From Cadophora sp. MPI-SDFR-AT-0126 (Eukaryota > Ascomycota > Leotiomycetes > Helotiales > Ploettnerulaceae), in the NCBI GenBank assembly GCA_020747065.1, contig JAGMVK010000011.1:1922001-1986000 (forward strand): a DNA stretch of 64,000 nucleotides, in the 5' to 3' direction. Each line of letters starts with the position of its first letter. The first letter of the stretch is position 1. Shown here piece by piece: positions 39,839-49,560 of the stretch. The notes beneath the pieces were generated by a model. The model made no database searches. It was not told the DNA's origin and worked only from the letters and a program-made list of their open reading frames with translations. Made by a program: the position numbers and the translations under genes.

Positions 39839-40060
39839 TATAACAATATAATATTACTAAGTGCAGTATTAAGTATAGGAGTAAGAGGGTAGGTAAATAG
39901 TAATATTATAAGTCTAGTACGAAAGAAATAAGAAGGTAAGGAGCCCTTATAAGGGGAGCGGTCCTATATATATATGAATCTAGTCCGGCTTTCGTTCAGT
40001 AATATTCCGGCTAAACCTGAGTACTCCTATTTCTAGCACTTCCGTCACTTCAACGTTACA
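39839..40060 (-). repeat. LTR of gypsy element 2 (right; 5' LTR for minus-strand pol)
   Basis: 222 bp, ends caacgttaca, followed by ATTAT. Less damaged than the left copy at its 3' end (ccggctttcgttcagt). Confidence 0.9.
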
Positions 40061-40498
40061 ATTATACTTTTATTAAATATATAACTTGTTAATTAAATGT
40101 TTTAATTCAAGTTATATAAATAATCAAAAACTTAATTAATTTATTGAATTAAATTAAAATTGAATTAAGCTTATAAAATAAAATAAGTTATTATTAAAAT
40201 TAATTTAATTTACAAATAGATAAATAAGTACTTAATATAAAACAAGTTTAAAAGTAAATTTAAGAATTATAATATATAACTATAGTATTAATCGTATTAA
40301 ACTTATTTTACTTATAAAATTTCTTCAAGTTTAATTTATTAATAGTAAATTAAAATAAAAGTAGATTTATATTAAAAAGTTATTAAATATTATTTATTTA
40401 ATATATATATTACTTTCTTATTCTCTTTACATTAAACTTATTAAATATAATATAATATTTATAATAATAATTCTTATATAATATTTATATTATTAAAT

Positions 40499-40693
40499 TG
40501 TCGTGTAGGTTATGGTTAGGTAGTTAAGCGAGCCGAATTAAGAAGAGTATAGTCAGAGCGCCTACGAGCTCTATACCTAAGGAGCTCGAAAGCGACTATA
40601 CGTAGAATAATAATAGTTGATCATACGACTGCGTATACCTTAATTAATAGTCGATTTAGTCTCTGTGAAACCTTAAGACGTGTTTACACGACA
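40499..40693. mobile_element. Solo LTR, 195 bp, related to the copia LTR
   Basis: Starts tgtcgtgta and ends tacacgaca, a perfect 9-base terminal inversion. It is flanked by TAAAT on both sides (40,494-40,498 and 40,694-40,698). Length and the tacacgaca end resemble the copia LTRs at 9,922 and 18,341 (197 bp, ending ctacacgaca), so it is probably a related copia family. It keeps more GC than its surroundings, so it may be a younger insertion. Confidence 0.82.
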
Positions 40694-40719
40694 TAAATTC
40701 ATTTAAATTACAGAATTTT

Positions 40720-41660
40720 GTTTTAAATAAATTTACTAATTTTTTTACTAATCTTTTTTAAATAGAAAATTAAATATTAAGTGTTATAATAAATTAATAA
40801 GTTAAATTAAAATTATATTTATAATATAAATGTATTAAAGACTATTTGTATTTAATAGATTTTTTATTATTAATTTTCTTTTATTTTATTATCTTCTTTT
40901 TTTCATATTCAACTTATTAATCATAATAGTATATTTATTAATATATTATTAATTACCTTTTATAAGTAAACTGAAATATTTATTATTTTATAAATGAATT
41001 ATTATTTCTTTTATAAATAAAATTAAAAATAGTAATAAATTACTAAGTAAAGTTCTTTTACGTTTACTTTTTATTTATTAAATTAATTGTTTTTCAAACT
41101 TAAATTAAATAATTTAATATATAAGAAAAGATATAATTCTAAAATTATAAAAACTATTTAACTATCTTATAAGCGAAGACTTATATATATATAGATAATT
41201 AAAATAAGTTTAAACTCTTTCTAAAATGTTTACTTATTTTATTTTGTTTTAAAATTATTATTATTATTTAAGCTATAAACTTGGAATTTTAATTTATTTC
41301 ATATCTTAGTTATTAAGTTAAAAATAAAAGAATTATTTAAAAAAAATATTAGCATTTAATTAAAATAAATAATTTATGTTTTTAGGTTTAATAAAATACT
41401 AAAAACAACTAGTAAATAAATTAGTAAATATAAAAAATAAGTAAAAATAAAAGTTATAAAACATAAGAAATAAAAAAAGTACTTAGCGCTAATTACTTTT
41501 AGATTAACTTATAATAAAAGTTTTTATATAAATAACTCTTATTAATACTTAATAATATATTAAATATTTACGTAAAGTTATATATATATAATTAATTAAG
41601 TTATTCTTTAATTACGAAAACTTTAAGTAATAAAGTATAATTAATAAATTTAAATACTTA
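40720..41660. repeat. Right subterminal repeat arm (AT-rich)
   Basis: Degenerate copies of ttactaatttttttactaat and its complement. It mirrors the left arm at 31,600-32,200. No open frame. Confidence 0.5.
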
Positions 41661-41969
41661 GGTTTTCGTCGGGGCTCCAACCCAACTTATTGGTTAGGTT
41701 AGGGCACCTATGGATCCCCAAACGAGCAGCCTAATAACAATACAATGAAGCGATTGAGAGATAAAGGAACTTCTATAGATATAAGTAAAATAGGTATTGT
41801 AATAAATCTACCCTATCGTCCCATTAGTAGAACTCATTCTAATCCCGGGCTGCAAATCATTATTCGAGCCTTGGCCTCTCCTTGATTCCCGCCTCCGTCT
41901 CTAATAAAGATAAAAACCGAACACGAGTACCGTCAACGGAATAGTGATAGCAAAATATAGTCACACCTA

Positions 41970-42660
41970 TGGCGACACGTCGATTATACTATTTATTCTA
42001 TTGAAGGTGAAGAAGACTATACTAAAGATGGCGGATACGAATATCCTAGGAAGGAACAGCATCGTTATCGTGGTAATCCTGCGCTTATTATGTCAGTGGT
42101 TTTCAGATAATATAGCCGGGGAGTATACGTAATCATGGAATAATTATCCTTCGCAGTCTCATCCGCGATTGCCGCTGTAAGGCGCTGGATTTCTATGTTA
42201 GTCCTTGCATTATCCAGACTTGCTTGGTTGACGTTCTGCGCCGCGAAGCTGAAGACGAAGTGTGAGATTAGTTTCGTCCTTTCACCGAAACTGGTCATCC
42301 AACGTCGTCGAACTTTGTTTCGGGCATGAAGAAACTGGAAAGCCTCCGCTGCCGATGTTGAATGCTTGATGTCGAGCTGCTTGAGGTTTTGTGCTGTTTC
42401 AATGAGAAAGTCGAGTCGCTCCTCCAGATCCTCTAGGTCTTCGAAGAGCATATTTCAGGTTCGTGAGAGGGCGTAGAGGTCTTGAAGATAATTGAATTGT
42501 AAGACTCTATCGCGAATAGGCGAGTTCATTCTATTGCCGCTAAGCTCGTTCTATAGTTGTAGTATTAGAGTATTCAGTTTTAAGTTTGTAATAGAGAGGG
42601 ATATACCTAATAAAAGAGTTCGTTCTATTATTTATTAATAAATACCTCTTGCTATAAAGT
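41970..42660 (-). pseudogene. CorA-like membrane protein, C-terminal fragment, RIP-damaged
   Basis: Minus strand, from about 42,660 down. One frame reads SLSITNLKLNTLILQL, a TAG, NELSGNRMNS, RDRVLQFNYLQDLYALSRT, a TGA, then DLEDLEERLDFLIETAQNL and ERTKLISHFVFSFAAQNVNQ to KDNYSMIT. An intron with donor GTATAC and acceptor CGCAG (about 42,132-42,085) leads to ITMLFLPRIFVSAIFSIVFF and a TAG near 41,980. This matches the C-terminal part of the large fungal family of CorA-like proteins: the helical stretch before two membrane helices, with LFLPGTFVSA at the first helix. Here Gly-Thr has become Arg-Ile, and both internal stops fit TGG-to-TGA and CAG-to-TAG. The N-terminal two thirds are missing or unrecognisable. 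Confidence 0.65.
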
Positions 42661-44319
42661 ATATTCCTCAGTAACTAAAAAGTTAATTGCGAAAGGTTGG
42701 AACAGGAAGTCTTTTTCTTAGCTCTTTGCTATATTTCTAATCTTCTCCTAGATAGTGCCTGGACAGTTGATAAGAACGTATATTATAGAGCTTATTAAGG
42801 CGTTGTAGCGGAACTATAGGTGGAGCGGACTAAGGTCCTAATTTTCGAAGTAATAATAAAATCCCTCTGAATTTTATTAGTATTTAGGTGTTATGGAGGG
42901 GCTGAGGAAGTTGGTACCTAATACTTGAACTTCTCCCGCGGTATCGTACCTGTGGCATGAAGCACTTGATTATTTGAACTAAACGCTTAGAATTAATACC
43001 GCTTCTAGAAATGCTGAACTAATTCCGAGCCGAATACAAAGGCTCTTTAAGATATTCTATGTAACTCGGATGCGCTTCGTTGTGTATTCTATAACTATTA
43101 GCTTTATAAAGTCAATTCCAGGATACTACTATACTGTTATAGTCACGAATTAAGCTCAAAAATCTATAAATAATTAAAGTTACAGGCATATATAGAAATA
43201 GACAATTACAGTATCTGGACAAAAGACTATCGAGAGGAATTTGAAGCATTAAGCGGTATTTCGTTGACGGATTCTTCAAAAATAATATAAGCAAGAATAT
43301 TATTTTCAAATATACTATCGACTTCGAGGACGGAGTCACTATCCAGTGAGGAATGTCTCAATCTCAGAAGCTTAATTAACGTTAATGATTCCTTTAGCTC
43401 CCTAGCAATGAGACCGGACAAGGCTGTAGTGGAGAAGTAGCCGGTTGCTATTGCTTATTGTATTATACTTGGAGTTTCCGAAAACTGATGTAACGAGTTC
43501 TTAGGAGCAAGTAAAATAAGTTACCGATTTGGGCCTTAATGTATCTGTCCGAAGAAATGAAGTCTTGGAAAGATTATTCACGGGGTGGGGTGTTGGAAGA
43601 GTTTGGGTTGGGTTCGGTTGAGAAGGGCATCCGGGAAGGCATTGAATGAACACTTCCAGGCAGTAAGGCGGACTGCAAATCGTTGCAACCTGCAAGAGCA
43701 AGAGCTTCTGATTCGAGAAGGGAGGGCAACACCGATCTGGTGGCCGAGAAGCACGAAATGCGAAAGTGCTAAAATCTGTTGTGGCATAGAATGATTTGCT
43801 TGGTGGAGCCCGTCAAATGGTGCCTCCAGTATCCCCTTAAGAGAGAGAGAGATATCCCTTTCGCCGACTCTAATTAGTACTGTAGTACGATATCACTCGG
43901 TTTTATAGTCTCGCTTAGATCGTATAATATGACCCGAAAACATGCATTTGGTCAGGCTGCCTCGTTGGGCAGAGCCGACCGAGCCACCACAGCTGAAGCC
44001 AGAGCCGCAACAGATCGATAAAAATACACTTCAGCAGCCAGCCCCATGGCAGTGCAGCTAGGCGAAGTCCACTACCCCGCATATGATGGCTGGACTTGAC
44101 CTCTCCCTGACAAGCAGAACTACCATGCCTGTTGGACGACTCTTAGGATTGGCTCACCTGAAGAGCCATAAGGCTGAGCACTCATCATCTATCAGCCTTA
44201 GCATGAGACATCTCTCCGGCTCTCGATTTAAGGTTATTCGGGCGTGCAGTGTGAAGGCTGCTTTCGAAGGGCACAGAAATAGCACCTGCATTGAAGCCTC
44301 TTTGAATTCTCGGTATCGT
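42661..44319. other. Mixed degraded and intergenic DNA, no supported gene
   Basis: From 42,661 to about 43,450 the sequence is moderately AT-rich with stops in all frames. It may hold the lost N-terminal part of the CorA-like gene, but I could not read it. From 43,500 the composition is ordinary. Open frames of 66-80 codons here show no recognisable features. The last part is the promoter of the But2-type gene. Confidence 0.5.
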
Positions 44320-44328
44320 GTATAAAGG
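44319..44328 (+). promoter_or_regulatory. Probable TATA box of the But2-type gene
   Basis: The string gtgtataaag lies about 140 bp before the start codon and is followed by a CT/CA-rich leader (catctatctctcagcatc), the usual layout of a strongly expressed fungal gene. Confidence 0.55.
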
Positions 44329-44464
44329 TAGGTGGGTTCTCAGCAGGTAGGACATCTATCTCTCAGCATCAACAGCATCTACACAGCTTCTCATTCCTGA
44401 ACACTAAGCATCTACTCTAATAAATCCAAGCAACACCTACCACCAAACTTCTACAACAGCAGCT

Positions 44465-45037
44465 ATGCAATTTCTCAGTGCCGCAACCGCCCTCGCCATT
44501 ATTGGCTTCACATCCGCCCTTCCATCACCAGCACCAGAGCCACAATACGTTCCAACAGGCTCCGACATCATCAAGCCCACAACTAGATCCCAATACGAAG
44601 TCTGGACTGGCGCTGTCCACTACAACACCCCCAACGGCAAGATCTTCAAAGACGGCCACTCGTCCGATATCACCACCCTCCTAACTTTCGATTTCCCCGC
44701 CGCCACCTACGGCAAAACCTGCGAGTTCCACTTCGTTCTTGCCTCTGAGGCTACCTCCAAGCTATCTGGCAGCGCGCAATTCGATGTCTTCACTTCCCTC
44801 GCTCCTGCTACACATAGCACTACGACATGGCCCTCTGGCAATCTGAGAGATCAGCATGCTGGTCGTATGCAGGCTTATTTGCCTGGTGAGGCGCAATGGC
44901 TTGAGGGGTTCCCAACTTATGGGAAGTCTTTCCCTTGTCCATCTGGAACTCTTGCCGGTGAGTTGGTCGGCACTGGGGATGTGGATGATATTGAGTGGTT
45001 GGCTGGCAACTCTGGTGCTTATATCAAGTACTATTAG
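44465..45037 (+). CDS. Secreted But2-domain protein
   Basis: Single exon, 190 residues, ATG at 44,465 in a good context after a CA-rich leader. Residues 1-19 are a signal peptide (MQFLSAATALAIIGFTSAL), then a short Pro-rich spacer. Residues ~33-190 carry the But2 C-terminal domain pattern: TRSQYEVWTG, DITTLLTFDFP, GKTCEFHFVL, VFTSL, NLRDQHAGRM, FPCPSGTLAGELVGTGD and the closing IEWLAGNSGAYIKYY. The two Cys (CEF, PCP) are the family's likely disulphide. The domain name comes from a fission yeast ubiquitin-like-binding protein, but most fungal copies are small secreted proteins of unknown function, some linked to host contact. Codon use is strongly C-ending, unlike the RIP-damaged neighbours, so the gene is probably active. 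Confidence 0.85.
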   Translation: MQFLSAATALAIIGFTSALPSPAPEPQYVPTGSDIIKPTTRSQYEVWTGAVHYNTPNGKIFKDGHSSDITTLLTFDFPAATYGKTCEFHFVLASEATSKLSGSAQFDVFTSLAPATHSTTTWPSGNLRDQHAGRMQAYLPGEAQWLEGFPTYGKSFPCPSGTLAGELVGTGDVDDIEWLAGNSGAYIKYY

Positions 45038-46200
45038 ACTTGCATATGAGCGTTTCATTTTCTTTATTGGCTTGTTTGGAAATTGGCGTTAAAGGCTCGT
45101 AGGCATGGTAGGTGAAACGGCTTGGAGGGAACTTTGTATAGCGATTTGTGGGTTTTAATATAAAAGATTGCTGGAATACCATATTAGTGTTATTACTATG
45201 AGTTCTTTTTGCCTTGTAACGATGTGATTTTCTGCTTCTTTACAATTTGCTTGATCTGATAGCAAGTGCACCAGTATATAAACAACCCCATTATTCTTAA
45301 ATTCCTCCATGACTTTCTGGCCCCCAGGGCTTATAAGCCAGCCCATAAAATTGTTGGCAGCCGCTTTATTAAGCCCGTTGTTATAGACCCGGCATGTTCA
45401 CTTCGGAACTTGAGGTTATGAGTGCCTTGTCTTTAAAGAAAAACTATTTGAGCTTGTTGAATAATTTTAGGAGTTCATTAACTGACTGCTGAGCTCAGGC
45501 TACGATAGTATGAAGCTGCTCGAGGTTATATCAACGCCGCCAATACAATATTCTTGTAGCCGTAATAGCTTTGTTTCTACTAGATTATGCTCAGCATATT
45601 AGAGTAACTATATTTCTCAACTGGCTGTGGCTAACGCTAATTACCATGCGAGACAAACACGACTTTGATGCCAACAATAACACTATATTTTCTTACGAAT
45701 ACCTTGTGGAAGAGGAGTTCGGTGATTTATTTTGTACAAGCCACCTTATACCTACTCCCTCTCAGCAATAGCAAGGAGATCCAAGATTAACTCGTCTACC
45801 ACTCCTGCTTTGAACCCTTTCGTTATATACGTAATTATTTTTGTACTCAACTCTTTTCTATATAACGTTGGATTAAATTCCTATATTTGTATTAGGATTA
45901 TATCTGCCTTCGAATCAATCCGGGTAGTACTTAGTCCGTGAATTATCAGCATATTATAGTTCTTGCGCTTAGAGTTTATCTTATCCTTAATTAGCTCTAA
46001 TGTCGTTATCAGTTGTAGCTATGTACCTTCTTGAGACCTAGTGCATCCAGGAGAGGGTCAGCTGCAACAGACTGCCTATGATTTGCATAGTTCTGCGTCC
46101 TCTCTTTTTTTCCCTGCCTCGAATATGACCTTTTGAAACTATTTCCTTTATGTCTGTAGGATAGTCTTAATGTTCTCTACAACCTGCAGGATACTCTGGG
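45038..46200. other. Intergenic, no supported gene
   Basis: 3' side of the But2-type gene and 1 kb of moderately AT-rich DNA. Open frames of 60-70 codons (for example 45,571-45,771) have no recognisable features. Confidence 0.55.
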
Positions 46201-46416
46201 TGTCGGTGCAATACCGAGTATAAGCCAAGAATCAAGAGTGATATATCGATATATGTATATGGTTCTTGAATATAGTAGAAAATCTATGTATTTCTAAGAG
46301 GAAATAGGAGGTCCCAGACTATATACCCCTACGAAACCGTACTAAAACGATCTTGGAAGTAGTCCGTTACTTCTATTCTAACTGAGACCTGCCAGGTATA
46401 AGCCTATAAACTAACA
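46201..46416 (-). mobile_element. Solo LTR, 215-bp family (copy 3)
   Basis: 216 bp. It starts tgtcggtgcaatac and ends aactaaca on the plus strand, and is colinear with 23,505-23,719, including tataagccaagaatcaa and tctatgtatttctaagagg. The flanks ctggg and ctagc agree in only three of five bases, so the target duplication is doubtful or decayed. It lies in a gene island rather than an AT-rich block and is more diverged than copies 1 and 2. Confidence 0.78.
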
Positions 46417-46889
46417 CTAGCAAATTTTCTTTTAAAAAAACATCTCCAAGTATAACAGTACCTCCAATTATAAAGAAACCAGCTCCATAGAGCTCTAAAA
46501 GAGTAATTATATATAAAGAAAGTATAGCAAATATTCAGAATATCAAGCCATAGAAATACGTCAGTCTGGAAGACCACCGACTCTGGCCTGAAAAGGCCTT
46601 CTTCGGAAGTAGTTGTTGCAGCTCGTCAGAAGACAATAGCAAGTAAATATCGCTAAGCGAGACCATCGCTAGGTGTACAAAACTACGATCTCCTATTCTG
46701 AAGCTCTTTCTTCTATAAACTAACATCATACAAAGCTTGTACGTGTACACAACTTCGTCGATCTATAGAAAGAGGTTTGGCTAATATTTTGCTGTAGCCC
46801 GTACCAAATCAAATAAGCATTTTAAAAGTAAGTAAGCCCCCTCCGAATCATGCGTGGTTCAGTGGCGAAACTAAGGGTTAACACAAGTA
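46417..46889. other. Intergenic, no supported gene
   Basis: Moderately AT-rich. A 71-codon minus-strand open frame (46,535-46,750) has no recognisable features. Confidence 0.5.
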
Positions 46890-47479
46890 GTGCCTGTACC
46901 AATCCCTGCCGGTGTTCTCGATATCGCCTACCGCCAATACTGCATTCGGTACGTTCGCTTAATAAGAACGATCCCTACTCACGACTGTCTCTTTACCAAT
47001 TCCAAGAGCAAGAAGTGCATATATTACACAGAGAAGAAATCACTATACAATCCCGTAAGTAATCTCTTTTCCTTTTCAATCTCGGAACCGCTACAAATAT
47101 ACCCCGTTACTAATACGCAAATAAAATAGCTCCCTTGGTTTATTAACAAGGAATATAAGAAGGTCTGTGCCGCTATTACGATATCAAACAAAACTGCTGT
47201 CGCCGCCGCCGCCGAGGAGATTCACGAGGTCTTATTAGTCGCTGCCGCTGAGGCACCAAAGACTTAGGCGGAGTTGAGTTTAGCGTTGTTAGAAAAGACT
47301 CGTGCTCTCCGGAGAGAGATAGCTACTCCAAGCCAGAAGCAGAGCGTAAGTACCCCCTTTCTTTTGCTCCGTTTCGTACCTGGAACCTCTTCGTACCTAA
47401 AACCTTTTCCTCCTAGAATAATTCCGTATCTCTTCTAAAAGTACTGACCCCTCTTTTTAAAAGACTACATTTCATTTGA
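46890..47479 (+). pseudogene. Small Cys-rich, coiled-coil fungal protein, RIP-damaged
   Basis: Three exons fit in phase 0: 46,890-47,054 (donor GTAAGT), 47,130-47,345 (donor GTAAGT) and 47,417-47,479 (acceptor CCTAG, ending TGA). The only internal stop is TAG at 47,265-47,267, a CAG-to-TAG change. Exon 1 reads YCIRYVRLIRT ... HDCLF ... KKCIYYTEKKS; restoring Tyr to Cys at the RIP-type positions would give two C-x2-C pairs, a zinc-binding layout. Exon 2 starts PWFINKEYKKVCAAI and continues with an Ala/Glu-rich helix and ELSLALLEKTRALRREI, a probable coiled coil. I do not know the family name. The regular splicing argues that it was a real host or mobile gene until recently. Confidence 0.5.
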
Positions 47480-47570
47480 AGCTTACATTTAATTCTTGAG
47501 AGGCGCATCTTAGCTTTTATGTTTCGCTGCTGATGTAGCCTGCTGACGGGAGGAATATAGGTAGGGTTAT
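47478..47570. repeat. Imperfect 93-bp direct repeat, copy A
   Basis: Copy A runs gaagcttacatttaattctt to ggtagggttat. Copy B at 47,638-47,730 runs aaagtttatgtttagtgctt to ggataggattat. Both contain ctgatgtagcctRctgac. The 67 bp between them hold a related gctaatgcagactgctgac phrase. No coding sense seen. Confidence 0.65.
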
Positions 47571-47637
47571 CTTAACACTAAGTCTTCAACGCTAATGCAG
47601 ACTGCTGACCAGGAAAGGCAGGACTACGTTTATATTT

Positions 47638-47730
47638 AAAGTTTATGTTTAGTGCTTGAGATGCATATCCCACCTTTTAATTTCGTTACTGATGTAGCCT
47701 ACTGACAAGGGCAGCATAGGATAGGATTAT
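47638..47730. repeat. Imperfect 93-bp direct repeat, copy B
   Basis: Partner of 47,478-47,570; differences include both transitions and transversions, so the duplication is not recent. Confidence 0.65.
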
Positions 47731-47981
47731 AAAAGTGTTTTATGTACATTTGGTACTTATTGGGTCTAGACCCTTGTTAGTCCCTCATGTCTAACGCCAA
47801 TGCACCCTGCCAACCATTGGTGTTGTCATTCTGCAGTGCTTTGTGTCAGGGCGGACAGACACTGAGACAACGATTAAATGATTGATAACCTCAGCAGTGG
47901 TTCGGAAATCTGCTAATCTAGACAACAGAACGACCCCAAAGGTTCATTCACATACTACCTACACTATTGGCCTTCTTTACA

Positions 47982-48951
47982 ATGCGTTCAACAACCCTAC
48001 CCAGCGGTGCAAAACTATGGGTAATCTACAATACACTCCTTCCAGAATTGGTTGAATGCTAACTGTCTTCCCAAAGCTTCTGAACTTAGGATTCATTGAC
48101 TTAGATGCGGCAAATGTGCTTGCTGGTGCCAATCAATTCCCTCCTGGCCTTCCTCCACAGTCTCACGAACGACGAGACTTGGTTATGATTGCAGCATTGG
48201 TATACCATCCGGATATAGGACTCATTTTATTTGATAGCGGCTCATGCGAGGATGTGATTACAAGGTGGGGTGAAAAGGCGATGGAGTGTAGCCCGAGAAT
48301 CTGGGACAAGTCTGTACACGGTCTGCCCGAGGCGATCAAAGCCACCGGGGCTGGGGAAATAACGGACGTCAAAGCAATAGTACTAACCCTAAGTCATCTG
48401 CATTGCGACCATGCTGGAGGTCTAGAGCACTTCTTCAATTCCGGCCAGTATAGAATGCGCTTTCCCTCATCGTCCAATCCGGTAAGAAAATCGAGGTTAA
48501 TCTGGTTTCCAATACAGACGTCGAGGTTTGGTGTCATGAGGAGCTGAAACATGCTTTCTGGAGTTGTGCAACCGGATTGGAGCAGGGCACTTATGTTAAA
48601 GACTACATCGTTGTTGATCGGCTGAAGTGGAAGACTTTCCTGTCGCAGACGTTCGAGATATACCCAGGTATTACTTTACATCACTGCCCTGGCCACACTG
48701 TAGGTTCAATCGCGATGGAGATAGACCTACAGCAGACGGGTTCCGTTGTCATTACGGGTGATGCATTTCATGTGAAGGAGAACTGGGAGCAGGGAATCCA
48801 TCCAGGCACACTGACAAGGGATTTCAACCAGTGGCACCGGAGCCGGAACTATCTTCGCAGCCTCGTACAAAGAAAGCAAGCTAAGGTGATATTGGGTCAC
48901 GATCCGTTATATTTCTATGGCATGAAGGTTAGCCCAGAATACATGGATTAG
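47982..48951 (+). CDS. Metallo-beta-lactamase-fold hydrolase, N-acyl homoserine lactonase-like, with one frameshift
   Basis: Exon 1 is 47,982-48,020 (MRSTTLPSGAKLW). A 56-bp intron (donor GTAATC, branch GCTAAC, acceptor AAAG at 48,076) restores phase 0 into LLNLGFIDLDAANVLAG. The zinc-binding signature is complete: SHLHCDHAGG (H-x-H-x-D-H), third His in LHHCPGHT, Asp in ITGDAFH and last His in ILGHDP. CHEELKHAFWSCATG and GTYVKDYIVVDRLKWKTF are typical of the fungal and bacterial AHL-lactonase-like branch, which opens lactone rings. Between about 48,440 and 48,454 the frame shifts by one base (LEHFFNS... to ...LIVQSGKKIEVNL). I found no phase-compatible intron there, so this is either a real 1-base loss (pseudogene) or a sequence error. 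No signal peptide. Substrate is inference. Confidence 0.72.
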
Positions 48952-49253
48952 TTGCAACTGGTCGTTTCCAAAAAGAGGAAAAAGAAAGTGGTGATAGTTT
49001 CTGCACACACCTAGGAAAGAAACAAGTTGATCACCTAGGAGATTCTTGTTCTCAGAATTTACGTGCAAAATCCGTCCATTTAGAAATTTGCAACAAAAGA
49101 GTATTGTGAACATGGGGCGTGAGACAGCTTTAGAAAGCAAGCTATTCAAAGCTATTTACCATTCGTAATCCTCTCAGCTGGCCTCGCTGATTGCGTAGAC
49201 AGCGCTAGGAGCACAAACCATTACACATTTCCACCGGCGCTACGGAACTGGTT
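48952..49253. other. Intergenic / 5' remnant of SMP-30-like gene
   Basis: No clean open frame. It probably includes the decayed N-terminal part of the next relic, but no motif could be read. Confidence 0.4.
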
Positions 49254-49560
49254 ATGAGGGGTAAGGTTATGCTGCCACTATCTTCGGGCTTTGGTGTTGG
49301 TGTCAATGGTGTTCACACATTTGATGATCACATCTTCTTTACTAGCCTCGATCAGGGAGTCTTCGCAAAGTTTCCTTTTAACCAACAAGGCTCCGCTTCT
49401 GGCCCTGTCGAGATCATTGCAGGAACATTTCTTTTAGGGATGACTTTGCTATCTACCTATCAGGTCAACACGACTACCTTGCAACGAATGGTCTCGACTA
49501 AATTAATAAGATTAACATCCGACTAAAACCAGAGCGCGTTATAGCTTCGTCATACTTTTT
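49254..49560 (+). pseudogene. SMP-30/gluconolactonase-like gene relic
   Basis: The open frame from 49,254 contains FGVGVNGVHTFDDHIFFTSL and VFAKFPFNQQGSASGPVEII, the style of fungal SMP-30/gluconolactonase-like beta-propeller proteins (a G-x-N-G-hydrophobic blade, then an F-x-x-x-P-x-x-x-x-G turn). After a frameshift near 49,425 another frame gives RDDFAIYLSGQHDYLATNGLD, the next blade with its D-D-F-A motif, and then a stop. The rest of the propeller is absent or too degraded to read. A lactonase-type relic next to a lactonase-like hydrolase suggests the two once stood side by side as working genes. Confidence 0.5.

Larger units (their letters stand above)
32300..40060 (-). mobile_element. 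Ty3/gypsy LTR retrotransposon 2, complete but RIP-inactivated
   Basis: LTRs of exactly 222 bp (32,300-32,521 and 39,839-40,060), with target duplication ATTAT at 32,295-32,299 and 40,061-40,065. On the minus strand, from right to left, several domains can be read. A gag zinc knuckle lies at 38,103-38,147, now YYKYKKFRYYKLDY where the family has C-x2-C-x4-H-x4-C. A retropepsin-like VDTKVNSYLF lies at 37,830-37,860, in place of VD[ST]GA. Reverse transcriptase at 36,510-36,680 reads TRYGLYKYKVL, then YLDNILIYSK in place of YLDDILIYSK. Cys-to-Tyr, His-to-Tyr and Asp-to-Asn are all RIP-type changes. Integrase should occupy about 34,000-35,500 but was not verified. Inserted within the inverted-repeat element. 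Confidence 0.9.
31463..41716. mobile_element. Element with imperfect terminal and subterminal inverted repeats, split by a retrotransposon
   Basis: The left end (about 31,463-31,513; acccataagttgtgttgggt) and the inverse complement of the right end (about 41,668-41,716; accaataagttgggttggag) align imperfectly. Inside both ends the AT-rich DNA repeats the theme ttattaatttatttactaat: left arm 31,600-32,200 and right arm 40,720-41,660, where it also appears as its complement (agtaaataaattagtaaat). Gypsy element 2 and a solo LTR interrupt it. Without them the element is about 2.3 kb and has no open frame, so it looks non-autonomous. I cannot name the superfamily; no clear target duplication was found. 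Confidence 0.5.

Noticed and set aside
43585..43794. 69-codon open frames on both strands as genes
   Set aside because: Overlapping opposite-strand frames with no domain, signal or splice support.
44083..44325. 80-codon open frame as a small gene
   Set aside because: Overlaps the promoter and TATA region of the But2-type gene and shows no motif.
48448..48517. Intron explaining the frameshift in the lactonase-like gene (donors 48,448 or 48,482, acceptor 48,517)
   Set aside because: Joining gives incompatible phases, and the shorter option would be only 36 bp.
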